The position numbers were made by a program, and so were the translations under genes. Below the pieces are notes generated by a model that searched no databases, was not told the DNA's origin, and was given only the letters and a program-made list of their open reading frames with translations. A DNA stretch of 6,533 nucleotides from Cyanobacteria bacterium UBA8803 (GTDB taxonomy: Bacteria; Cyanobacteriota; Cyanobacteriia; Cyanobacteriales; Coleofasciculaceae), in contig DNXU01000423.1 in assembly GCA_003505715.1 (NCBI GenBank), forward strand, positions 984 to 7,516, read 5' to 3'. This document shows, one piece after another, positions 1-6,533 of this stretch (the first letter of the stretch is position 1; the number at the start of each line of letters is the position of its first letter).

Positions 1-679
1 CGGGGGCAAAGACATCAAGGAGAGGATGGCGTTGGGAGAAACTGGCGATGCGATCGCTCCCTGTACTATAGTCTGCTGCTCCATTCCCAAAGGTGCGCGA
101 ACCAAAATCATCTGCCCAAACTGTTCCTACTGAGATGGTATGAGGATCAATGGCAGGATAGGCTAATCCTGGGTTGCTATTGAAGCTGTAGAAGCTGTTG
201 CCCGCAGCCGCAGAAATGATGATATCCTGGGAGGCGATCGCGGCTAATTCATCGCCAATCCCATAACGCGCTGTTGTTGTTGTCCAGTTTTGACTATCTC
301 CTAAAGAAAGGTTGACAGATGTAATGTTATAGGTATTGGCATTTTGGTTAACCCATTGGAGGGCTTTTTCTAAGTCGGAGAAGTAGCCGGAACCGTTGTC
401 TTTAAAGACTTTAAGGGCAATCAAATTAGATCCAGGAGCAACCGCAGCAGCGATGCTAGCGACATGGGAACCGTGATTGTTTTGATCGCTAGCATTATGA
501 TCTTTATGGGCGAAGTCGTATTGATAAATAATGCGATCGCTGATGCCATCGTGATTATTATCTGCACCAAAAAACGGGTGATCTAGGTCAATACCCGTAT
601 CGATGATAACGGTTGTGTATCCTTGTCCTTTAATATTGGCAAAACGTGAGTCTGCCCAGAACTCATCGAGATTGATTAA
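1..679 (-). other. Peptidase S8 (subtilisin-like) catalytic domain, cut off before the catalytic Ser
   Basis: This is a serine endopeptidase domain, residues about 1952-2177 of the visible protein. The catalytic Asp is in VIIDTGID (codon 599-601, residue 1978). The catalytic His is in NNHGSHVASIA (codon 473-475, residue 2020), 42 residues later as is usual for S8. The oxyanion-hole Asn is in SAAAGNS (codon 197-199, residue 2112). The domain ends at DVFAPG at the window edge; in S8 enzymes the GTSMA-type serine motif normally follows within a few dozen residues, so it should lie just off-window. A GADNNHDGISD insertion after the Asp motif (Asp at codon 560-562 onward) looks like a calcium-type loop. 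There is no propeptide next to the domain: adhesive domains precede it directly. Activity cannot be confirmed without the Ser. Confidence 0.95.
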
Positions 680-3600
680 AGAGGTAGCTGGGGTAGAAGA
701 GACAGCCTCTTCAATTGCAATTGGACTATTAGGAGTAAATAGGGAAACATTAGAGGCAGTTGTCGTGATATCAACGACTGGATAAGTTTGTTGCCATCCG
801 GGCTGCATCACTTCGGCAACGGTATAATTACCAGGATGCAGGTTGGTGAATTGGTAATTACCGTTTGCATCAGTAACAGTGGATATTTCATTATTATCTA
901 ATTGTCCATTAGTGTTGGCATCCAGATAAATTGTCCAACCTGACAATCTCGGTTCATTGTTATCTTTGATGCCATCTCCGTTTAAGTCATGCCATGTTTG
1001 ACCGCTAATACTGGCGAGTTGATATAATCCGGCATCCCAAGTCAGATTATCTCCGGCATTGGCAATAAAGATATCTGTTTTCCCGGTACTTACATCTACA
1101 TCACTATCGATATTGTCGTCAGTAGCTTGATGAGGTTGACTGAATAGATAGCCAGTCGGGGCAATAATTTCAACTGTATAATCGCCTGTGGCAATGTTAG
1201 TAAAGTTGTAGAAGCCTTCAGCGTTGGTGGTGGTGGTAGTTACCAGTTGGGCGGCATTATTGTAGAGATTGACGGTAACGTTTGCCAGTCCTAATTCGCC
1301 TGAATTTTGGATGCCATCTGCATTACTATCTACCCACACAAAATCACCAATTGTCGCTACACCACCTGCAACATGGGTTGTTGCTTGGGCTGTGGTGGGA
1401 ATGTTTTGGGTATTACCTGCATTATCAGTAGCGACGGCATAAAATTCGTAAGTATGTCCAGGAGTTCCGCTATAGGTTGATTCAGTGAGGGTGGTATTAG
1501 TTAACCATGGCGTAAAGTCACCGCCGTTATCGGAAACATAGATGGTGTAACTGGCAATGGCTGATCCTTCATCTGTGCCTGCCCAACTTACCAGGAATTC
1601 TGGGGTTTCTGTGGTAGCGGGTAAGTCACTAACTTCGCTAATAGGTTTAGTAACATCTAGGGTATTGAAGATGGGTGGAGTATTGATGGGTTCCTCAGTA
1701 TCGAAGATGATTTTTGCTTCTGCATCAATGACATCTCCCGTTTGGGCGGTACGTTTTGCCCGAATGCTATAGGTAACAAAACCTTCCCCTGCGCCATTTT
1801 CGTCGTTGGTGGGTAAAAATCCAGCCTGTGCGTCTAGGGGTGCTTCTCCGGTGGCGGGATCGATGGTACTAATCTTCCAAGTGACTAAGCCTGTAGTAAT
1901 ATCAATGGTTGCGAAAACATCAACATAAAAGCCTTTAGTAGCAGTTAAATCGATGCGAGTGTTATGGAAACCGCGATCGCCTGCTAATTCATAAGTCGCC
2001 CCACTCCAACCATAATCATCCACTCGGAAAGTACGCCAATCGAGATCCGCATCGAGTTGTTGGGTAATGACTACTTCTTGGGCGGGTGCAGAGGCATTGG
2101 CTGCGTTTTCAAAGCGGATAGTGTAGCGGAAAGGTTCATCGGTATCGATCCAGCGATCTTCACCAAAGCCTTCGGGGCCTAAAATGTCGTTAGGATCGAG
2201 GGGACGACGGACGGGGGGTTCGTAATTATCGTCATCATCATCATTGTCATCATCGTCATCTTCTTCGCATTCAGGATCGCCTTCTTCACACTCACAACAG
2301 TCTTCTGGTGGTGACGGTAAGGGAATTCCCAAAGTTTCGATATTTTCTTCGCTTAACAAACCAGGAATGTCATTGATTTCTGACGGAGCGAGAATGGCAT
2401 TAAATAAAGAAGGAGTAGACCAACCATTATTGTAAAGACTATAGAATAAGCTGGTTTCAGTATTTTCTGGATCGAGGTTAATATCTTGAGTCCAGAAGAG
2501 ACTGGTATAACCATTGAGTTGGCTAATCGAAACTTCACCCAGAATGTCACCTGTGGCAACTTGTATGGGAGCCAGCCAGCTAGTTCCATCCCAGAAAGTA
2601 GCCATTAGTTGGTCTAATGTACCTGGATTTTTGTTGAGCCAAGAGAGAACTATTTGCCCATTTGCTCCCTTCTCTAAAACGGGTTGACTATCATTGCCAG
2701 TCAAAACAAGGTTCTCTCCGGGTATAGACCAACTACCATTTTGATAAACAGAGTAAAAGATATCTCCAGTACCAAATCGGTTGTATATTTCTTCTGTTGA
2801 AGTTTCAGAAGTAACACCACTTGAATCAACAGCACTCCAAACAAGGAGAGGATTATTATTTGCATCAAAAACAAAATCAACTCCGTTAATATAGCCTAAG
2901 CTACCTGGTATCTGTGTAGGATTACTCCAGTCAGTACCATTAAATGTTGAAACATATAGCTTGCTTCCTGCCTCAGTATCAGAAATATTCTCTTTTGCCC
3001 AAACCATCCAAAGCGAGTTATCTGGTGCTGTAGCAAGTTCTACTAGCCTGTCATTATATAGATCATTAGATACATTAGCTAATACACTGTTAGTTCCGTA
3101 AACGTTACCTGTTCCAGTCAAGGGAGCGTAGGTAATTACTAAACCTTCAGGCAAAGTGGCACTAGTTGATATTTCATTGGAGAGATTAATCAAGCTGTTC
3201 TCTCCAAACTCTTTTGTCCAAGTTTTTGACCAGGTAACAGTCCAAGGACCAACCGTACCCTCAACTGCCAATTTAAAAGATAGCTCACTCAGTTGAAACT
3301 GAGGTAGCACCTGAATTTTCATTGAACCAGTACCTGAAATTTTCCCCTCAGCTAAATTATCTAAAATAGAGGCTTTACCGTAGGGACCAAGATCCAAAGT
3401 ACTGCTGACATCACCTCCCGTGGGAAAAGAGGGAAAACTAGCCGAACTATTCCACTCAACGTTACCGGCAAGGCTTCCTCCTACGCTCAGACCAACTTCT
3501 GCCTCAAAGAGCGTATCGAAAATAAATCCATCACCAGGAACTTTAAAGACCCAACCAGGAATATCAGCTGAAATACCAGCTGATAGCCCCATCCTAGCTT

Positions 3601-6533
3601 TGTCAAATTCATAGCTGCATGTTTCTTTATTAGTTTTCCAATTGGCTTCAACAGAGCCAGAAACAGAACCATCAGCTCTACCATCAAACAGTTTTAATGA
3701 GCCTTTTACTTCACCACTCGCAGAAAGCTCGCAGCCAATAGTGCCAGAAATTGTAGCTGAGATATCAAGACCACTTCTACCACCGATAATGGGAATAATC
3801 TTAGGAACCGAGCCATCTTTTTTGATCTCGAATTTTCTGGAAAATGCCACATCCTGTAGTTGCAATTCACCTGTATTTGTTCTTAATAGTGAATTTGCTG
3901 CTGGCCAAGTAAGATTATTGGCTTGAATATTTAACAGGCTATAGTATAGATCGCTATCGTCTAGCATGTTGTAATTAGAACGTTCATAGACGATTAATGC
4001 CTGACCTGAACTATTAATGATAACTGACGGGTGATTGTCATATACCGTATTATCTGTTAGCTGTTCAGGAGCTGACCATTCATAGCCGCCTTCTGTTTTA
4101 CTGCGACCAATACTGTAGTAAACTTCTGATTCATTGCCCTTCCCAACTCGCCAAGTGGCAATTAACCCCGCACCAGTGCCGCCAATAAGGTTATTCGCTG
4201 CTTTAATGCTGACATCATCCCCCCTAACTTCCGGAATCGCCGCCCCATCAACCCAATTTGTGCCATCAAAATAAGCGTGCCAAATTTCTCCATTCCGATT
4301 CCAAAGAATATGAGAAACTCCTGACCCATCTACTACCAAGGAAGCTTTAGATTCATCAACATGAGGTGCAGAAGCCGCATAGACAGTGAAACCACTGACA
4401 TCGTCGGTATTGGTAACAGTAACACTGGGGGCGGTGGTATCAATTTCTCCATTACGATCTTGGTCAATACCTAGAGTATCTAACTGTATTTGATAATTGC
4501 CCGATTCCAGAGACAGCAGAGTATAGTTACCTTGGGCATCAGTAATTGTTGTGCCGACTAAACGCTGTACCTCATTTTGAATTTCGTATGCTCCTACTTC
4601 TACGCCTCCTAACGGATTGCCTGTAGCAGCATCTAAAATGCGACCAGAAATTGAGGAAAGTGGTTGATAATCGGGATTAGTGGTGATCATCCGAGCAAAC
4701 AGATCTCGCGCATCATAAATAGGATTATCTTCACCCGATAGTTGCTCAGACATATCATTGAGCATCTTCACATAATCCCCATAAGTCTGAACACGGGGGA
4801 CTATATTGCTCAAAAAATCATCCCACTGAGTATCCGTTAACCCTTCTGGACGAATCGATGCTTCAAAACTATTCCAATCAATAGCTGTAGTATTATCAGC
4901 CGAATAGGTACGGACGCGGAAGTTAACGGGTTCAGTATTACTATTGAAATAGACAGGCAATGTATTGAGATCGCCAGGGCGCAAAATTTCCTGCGGACCT
5001 TCATTACTCACACCCAATAGATGTAGTGGCACACCGGAAGCCAATCCATCTAAAGTTGTTCCTAGTTGAGTATTGGTAGCACTTTCAACGATCAGCAGAG
5101 GAGCGATCGCATCTGTATCCCCTTCATTGCCATAATTTACATTGAAGCGATAATTCCGATTAGGACGGACTTCTTCAGGTCCGGTAATACGGGAATCTAA
5201 GTCATAACCATTGGCGGCTTGAACTGTGACAACATCCTCTAAAATGGTTGTGCTATTGCCTTCTCTAGCTTGAACGTCATATAACCCTAGCGTTTCACTA
5301 AAGAGATCGAAGGTAACATAAGCGAGGGTGGAATTCTCTAAATAGACGTTTTCTGCTGCAATTAAGCTACCATCGGCTGCTCTCAGTTGGAAAGTCGTAT
5401 CGGCTGAAAACTTTGCTCCGCGAATTTCTAGGGTTGCTTCGCCAGTGTTGCCAATCGTGTTAGTGGCGACATTGGTAATAGAGAAGGGAATATCTTGGGC
5501 GACAATTTCATAAGTAGGAGAACCGACAACGCTATCTCCATAGGCGAGGACATAGTGAGTTCCTGTTTGTTCGATGGGGATAACGATCTCTGGATCGGCA
5601 TTAAACGGTTGTACGGTAGTAAAATCGAACTGTCCGCGTGACGGCATTTCCCCATAGCGCACGTACAGTTCGTTGAAAGAACTATCAACACTACTATCTA
5701 ATTTGAGGCGAATGGCTTGTCCTGCTGTGGCATCGAAACGATAGTAAATTGATTGTCCTTGTCCTAAATTACCTGTATCAGGTGTCTCTAGGGTTAATGT
5801 TTCTACATCCAGGGTGACTTGACTGCTAGAAACTCCTGTATTATTCCCCTCATTTACTTCAGTAACTTGGTTGCGAATATCACTGCGAACGATAACATGG
5901 TAATTGCCTAAATTCACCCCTGGCACAATACCATTGATTGTCCCTGTATAATTTTTACCACTGGTAACATCCCCTGAATGTGCCACCTGTCCGACTAACG
6001 CATCGCCAATATCCCATTGAGTATCCGTTGAGAGATAAATTGAATCCGTCCAACTACCAGAGGCGGTATCTGTGCCTTGATTTTGAACGGTGTAACTGAT
6101 ATTAATGCCTTGTCCTGGAATACCGCTAGCCGGAACAGTAATATTTGTAACGACTAAATCCGATGGTGGGGGAATGATGATTTCTGTCGAGAAGCCATCA
6201 TAACTGGTATTATTCGATTCTCCATTCCTTTCATAAACCCTATTACCGCTATCTGTTACTACAAAAGCATAATAACGTCCTGCTAACCCACGCGGTACAT
6301 TAAAGGATTCCGTTGCCGTGTAAGTATCACCCCCATTGAGTCCACCTATATGGTTGCGATATCCTAAATAAATATCGCTGTTGCGATCGAATACTTGATC
6401 GCGGGATAAATAAACGGCATCATACCAATTTTGTCCTGTATTTTCCCCATTATTAACGACAGTCCAAGTTAAACTTAGAGGCTGTCCAGCAATACCCTGT
6501 GCAGGTGCATCTACTGACTCAATGCTTAGATCC
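1..6533 (-). CDS. Giant multidomain extracellular protein with subtilisin-like (S8) peptidase domain; partial at both ends
   Basis: One minus-strand frame is open across the whole window (codons from 6532-6530 down to 4-2, 2177 residues), so start, signal peptide and C-terminus are not visible. Domains in order, numbered from the first visible residue: CARDB 1-124 and 125-242, PPC-like 243-346, IPT/TIG-like 347-442, conserved GPEE module 443-627, regulatory-like beta sandwich 628-719, propeller-like repeats 720-917, unassigned beta-rich insert 918-1111, propeller-like repeats 1112-1403, Cys/poly-Asp linker 1404-1438, PNDI domain 1439-1626, FN3-like 1627-1720, two SdrD B-like domains 1721-1918, and S8 peptidase from about 1952 to the window edge. 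I saw no membrane segment. Cysteine is very rare: I read six, four of them in the linker. The composition (Thr, Asn, Gly, Asp rich; Cys poor) and the domain types fit a secreted or surface-exposed protein, with adhesion plus proteolysis as the inferred role. No gene symbol is recognised and the substrate is unknown. The open frame and S8 assignment are secure; the biological role is inference. Confidence 0.96.
779..1018 (-). other. SdrD B-like domain, second copy
   Basis: Residues 1839-1918 are a prealbumin-like beta sandwich of the SdrD B / Cna-B type. The sequence runs ISGQTWHDLNGDGIKD, then SGWTIYLDANTNGQLD, then TVTDANGNYQF, and ends at NYTVAEVMQPGW, which is the canonical order for this family. 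Two Asp/Asn-rich loops (starting at residues 1849 and 1871) match the D-x-N-x-D/N-G calcium-loop pattern. In staphylococcal Sdr proteins these domains form a calcium-stabilised stalk. Here the domain immediately precedes a short Ser/Thr/Ala linker (778-680) and the protease, so it probably works as a rigid spacer. Confidence 0.9.
1019..1372 (-). other. SdrD B-like domain, first copy
   Basis: Residues 1721-1838 open with ATIGDFVWVDSNADGIQNSG and continue through ELGLANVTVNLYN and TTTNAEGFYNFTN to DYTVEIIAPTGYLFS, the standard SdrD B order. A long strand-turn segment, DDNIDSDVDVSTGKT, and WDAGLYQL close the domain, as in other bacterial copies. The calcium-type loop starts at residue 1735 (codon 1328-1330). 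It is divergent from the following copy at the sequence level, so the pair does not look like a recent duplication. Role: stalk or spacer between the FN3-like domain and the peptidase. Confidence 0.9.
1373..1654 (-). other. FN3/Ig-like domain following the PNDI domain
   Basis: Residues 1627-1720 contain VSWAGTDEGSAIASYTIYVS, then DFTPWL, STYSGTPGHTYEFYAVATD and NAGNTQ. The alternating strands, the Tyr pair in SYTIYVS and the H-T-Y-E-F-Y-A-V-A-T-D strand are typical of a fibronectin type III-like fold. In my recollection of bacterial giant proteins this segment is almost always paired with the PNDI...IIFD domain, as it is here. It is probably a structural domain with no catalytic residues. Confidence 0.75.
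1655..2218 (-). other. Conserved PNDI-GP-GFG...KIIFDT domain of unknown function
   Basis: Residues 1439-1626 begin DPNDILGPEGFGEDRWI, followed by FRYTIRFENAANASAPAQ, ITQQLDADLDWRTFRVDDYG, and near the end FVTYSIRAKRTAQTGDVI, AKIIFDTEEPINTPPIFNTL. I recognise this as a widely distributed module of bacterial giant surface proteins; I believe Pfam lists it as a DUF (DUF7619, number from memory). The YTIRFEN and QLDADLDW portions resemble the beta strands of DUF11-type repeats. No catalytic motif is visible. Structural or adhesive function is inference. Confidence 0.8.
2219..2323 (-). repeat. Cys-cluster and poly-Asp linker encoded by a trinucleotide-like (ATC/GTC) run
   Basis: Residues 1404-1438 form a low-complexity linker between the propeller region and the PNDI domain. 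After a Pro/Ser stretch come four cysteines in the spacing C-C-x-C-x6-C (codons 2297-2299, 2294-2296, 2288-2290, 2267-2269). Two blocks of five aspartates separated by Asn follow. On the plus strand this is an imperfect ATC/GTC triplet run at about 2226-2262, a sequence type prone to length change in whole codons. The segment is almost purely acidic, so divalent-cation binding or an extended spacer is plausible. The cysteines could form disulfides or bind metal; neither can be told from sequence. Confidence 0.85.
2324..3199 (-). other. Beta-propeller-like repeats, second block
   Basis: Residues 1112-1403 contain recurring strand motifs of the form hydrophobic-x-W followed by Y-Y/F-S and N-G-x-x-W-S/L-x-P. 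Examples are NSLWMVWAKENIS, LYVSTFNGTDWSNPTQI, NPLLVWSAVDS, IFYSVYQNGSWSIPGE, IVLSWLNKN, MATFWDGTSWLAPIQV, YTSLFWTQDI and LFYSLYNNGWSTPSLF. The spacing of roughly 50-75 residues and the alternating 'evaluate / compare' blade pattern resemble sialidase-type or BNR-like propellers. No glycosidase catalytic set is recognisable. Role is likely carbohydrate or protein binding (inference). The block is lower in G+C than its downstream neighbour. Confidence 0.7.
3200..3781 (-). other. Unassigned Gly/Ser-rich beta segment between the two propeller blocks
   Basis: Residues 918-1111 do not match a family I recognise. The N-terminal half alternates polar and hydrophobic residues with frequent Gly/Ser, for example GLDISATISGTIGCELSASG and VKGSLKLFDGRADGSVSGSV. 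It continues with KARMGLSAGISADIPGWVFK and AEVGLSVGGSLAGNVEW. The C-terminal part has a Trp-rich end, GPWTVTWSKTWTKEFG. Two cysteines, at residues 934 and 972 (codons 3731-3733 and 3617-3619), could form a disulfide. The alternation suggests amphipathic beta strands, either a beta-helix or sandwich or an inserted domain between propeller blades. Function unknown. Confidence 0.55.
3782..4375 (-). other. Beta-propeller-like repeats, first block
   Basis: Residues 720-917 carry the same blade-like motifs as the later block: ASLVVDGSGVSHILWNRNG, IWHAYFDGTNWVDGAAIPEV, AGLIATWRVG, VYYSIGRSK, YEWSAPEQL, HPSVIINSSGQALIVYERSN, LYYSLLNIQ. The recurrent order is a strand with D/N-G-x-G, a strand ending in W or Y, then Y-Y-S and W-x-x-P. 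About three to four blades are visible, too few for a complete propeller alone. The remaining blades would come from the block beyond the 3781-3200 insert. Ligand unknown. Confidence 0.65.
4376..4651 (-). other. Carboxypeptidase-regulatory-like beta-sandwich domain
   Basis: Residues 628-719 begin ISGRILDAATGNPLGGVEVG and continue GTTITDAQGNYTLLSLESGN and YQIQLDTLG. This is the usual pattern of the CarboxypepD_reg / SdrD B-like prealbumin fold: a G-x-V/I strand, 'G-x-P-L-x-G-V', 'T-D-x-x-G-x-Y', then a 'G-x-Y-x-I' strand. An additional calcium-type loop, DQDRNGEID, starts at residue 690 (codon 4463-4465). It follows directly on the GPEE module, a pairing I recall from cyanobacterial giant proteins. 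Structural role inferred. Confidence 0.8.
4652..5206 (-). other. Conserved 'GPEE' module of cyanobacterial giant proteins, function unknown
   Basis: Residues 443-627 start YDLDSRITGPEEVRPNRNYR and continue FNVNYGNEGDTDAIAPLLIV, SGVPLHLLGVSNEGPQEI, LRPGDLNTLPVYFNS, VNFRVRTYSADNTTAIDWNS, IRPEGLTDTQWDDF and YGDYVKMLNDMSEQLS. I recognise the overall string as recurrent in large cyanobacterial proteins. The first half looks like an Ig-type 'additive' beta sandwich (N-Y-x-F-x-V-N-Y-G-N-E-G-D is reminiscent of DUF11/CARDB strands). The second half, from DWNSFE through DLFARM, is predicted by eye to be alpha-helical, the only clearly helical part of the pre-protease region. No catalytic motif recognised. 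Confidence 0.7.
5207..5492 (-). other. IPT/TIG-like Ig-fold segment
   Basis: Residues 347-442 read IPFSITNVATNTIGNTGEAT, LEIRGAKFSADTTFQLRAAD, then LAYVTFDLFSETLGLYDVQA and VTVQAANGY. The 'N-x-G-x-x-T-L-x-I-x-G-x-x-F-x-x-x-T-x-F-x-L' core and the 'G-x-Y-D-V' closing strand resemble IPT/TIG domains, which are Ig-like folds of cell-surface proteins. The closing VQAANGYDL runs straight into the GPEE module. The assignment is by pattern only; another Ig-like family would fit. Confidence 0.5.
5495..5806 (-). other. PPC-like (bacterial pre-peptidase C-terminal type) beta domain
   Basis: Residues 243-346 contain NLGQGQSIYYRFDATAGQAI, RLKLDSSVDSSFNELYVRYG and a final IEQTGTHYVLAYGDSV. The order 'L-x-x-G-Q-x-x-Y-Y-R-F-x-A-x-A-G-Q', 'L-D-S', 'N-E-L-Y-V-R-Y-G' and 'T-G-T-H-Y-V-x-A-Y' matches PPC-type domains, which often accompany secreted peptidases and are thought to bind substrate or assist secretion. 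Here it lies more than 1600 residues before the S8 domain, so a direct processing role is doubtful. Confidence 0.7.
5807..6160 (-). other. CARDB domain, second copy
   Basis: Residues 125-242 begin DLVVTNITVPASGIPGQGIN. The signature strands follow: ISYTVQNQGTDTAS, SWTDSIYLSTDTQWD, GDALVG, and LGNYHVIVRSDIRNQVTEVN ending EGNNTG. This is the CARDB (cell adhesion related domain in bacteria) pattern: 'V-x-N-x-G', 'W-x-D-x-I-Y-L-S-x-D' and 'E-x-N-E-x-N-N'. It is similar to the preceding partial copy but clearly diverged, so an old tandem duplication. Adhesive or structural role. Confidence 0.9.
6161..6532 (-). other. CARDB domain, first visible copy (N-terminal edge at window border)
   Basis: Residues 1-124 begin DLSIESVDAPAQGIAGQPLS, with LTWTVVNNGENTGQNWYDAV, YLSRDQVFDRNSDIYLG, LAGRYYAFVVTDSGNRVYER and NGESNNTS. 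The motifs 'W-T-V-x-N-x-G', 'W-Y-D-A-V-Y-L-S-R-D' and 'V-Y-E-x-N-G-E-x-N-N' are those of CARDB. It opens exactly on the usual CARDB first strand, so it is probably near complete, with more repeats likely upstream. PPP at the junction with the next copy acts as a short linker. Confidence 0.88.

Larger units (their letters stand above)
50..5110. repeat. HIP1 octamer palindromes (GCGATCGC), five intact copies
   Basis: GCGATCGC occurs at 50-57, 234-241, 533-540, 1973-1980 and 5103-5110. This octamer is greatly over-represented in many cyanobacterial genomes and serves here as the main taxonomic clue. All copies lie inside the coding frame, in two different codon phases. Three cluster in the peptidase region and none occurs between 1981 and 5102. 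Confidence 0.9.

Noticed and set aside
1..60. Absence of the S8 catalytic serine, which might suggest a dead protease
   Set aside because: The sequence stops at VFAPG, upstream of where the Ser motif is expected, so the absence is due to the window edge and says nothing about activity.
603..785. Short plus-strand open frame within the peptidase region
   Set aside because: It lies antisense to the conserved S8 Asp motif and its upstream linker. Its translation resembles no known protein, and there is no evident ribosome binding site.
1520..1560. VSDNGGDFTPW considered as a sialidase Asp-box, implying a third propeller block
   Set aside because: It is a single occurrence inside an FN3-like strand pattern following the PNDI domain, and the flanking sequence lacks blade repeats.
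2226..2262. Regular ATC/GTC triplets considered as a CRISPR or other direct-repeat array
   Set aside because: The unit is 3 bases with no spacers and translates as an Asp/Asn tract in the main frame; it is a coding low-complexity run.
3420..3926. Two plus-strand open frames and a minus-strand frame around 3487-3687
   Set aside because: They overlap the main minus-strand frame in other phases, lack family features and arise from the Ser/Gly-rich coding sequence opposite. The main frame is continuous here.
5428..5691. Minus-strand 87-codon open frame in another phase
   Set aside because: It overlaps the PPC-like and IPT/TIG-like coding region, which reads convincingly in the main frame, so it is a shadow frame.
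1..6533. Promoters, terminators, tRNA genes, insertion sequences
   Set aside because: The whole window is coding in one frame. No inverted-repeat plus T-run, tRNA-like fold or transposase-like translation was seen.

Overview
The window is the interior of a single very large protein-coding gene on the minus strand. One reading frame stays open from position 6532 to position 2 (2177 codons, no stop). Both the start codon and the stop codon lie outside. I read the translation across the whole window and checked the codon phase at many points. I saw no frameshift, no intergenic gap, no second gene and no RNA gene.

The organism is most likely a cyanobacterium, probably filamentous. Five intact copies of the octamer GCGATCGC (the HIP1 palindrome of cyanobacteria) occur in 6.5 kb, and the domain set is one I associate with giant extracellular proteins of filamentous cyanobacteria.

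In protein order (from high to low coordinates) the product contains: two CARDB-type adhesion domains (6532-5807); a PPC-like beta domain (5806-5495); an IPT/TIG-like Ig-fold segment (5492-5207); a conserved 'GPEE' module without known function (5206-4652); a carboxypeptidase-regulatory-like beta sandwich (4651-4376); a group of beta-propeller-like repeats (4375-3782); an unassigned Gly/Ser-rich beta segment of about 195 residues (3781-3200); a second group of propeller-like repeats (3199-2324); a cysteine-cluster and poly-aspartate linker (2323-2219); a conserved 'PNDI...IIFD' domain (2218-1655); an FN3/Ig-like domain (1654-1373); two SdrD B-like domains with Asp-rich calcium loops (1372-779); and a subtilisin-family (S8) peptidase domain (679-1). 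The peptidase's Asp, His and oxyanion Asn are present. The sequence ends just after a VFAPG motif, before the expected catalytic Ser.

The protein is best read as a secreted or surface-attached calcium-stabilised multidomain protein: a long adhesive or ligand-binding stalk carrying a serine protease near the C-terminal end of the visible part. Secretion signals and any anchor would be off-window. There is no operon context to interpret. The stretches most worth a second look are the beta-rich insert between the two propeller blocks, the Cys/poly-Asp linker, and the lower G+C of the central part together with its lack of HIP1 sites.
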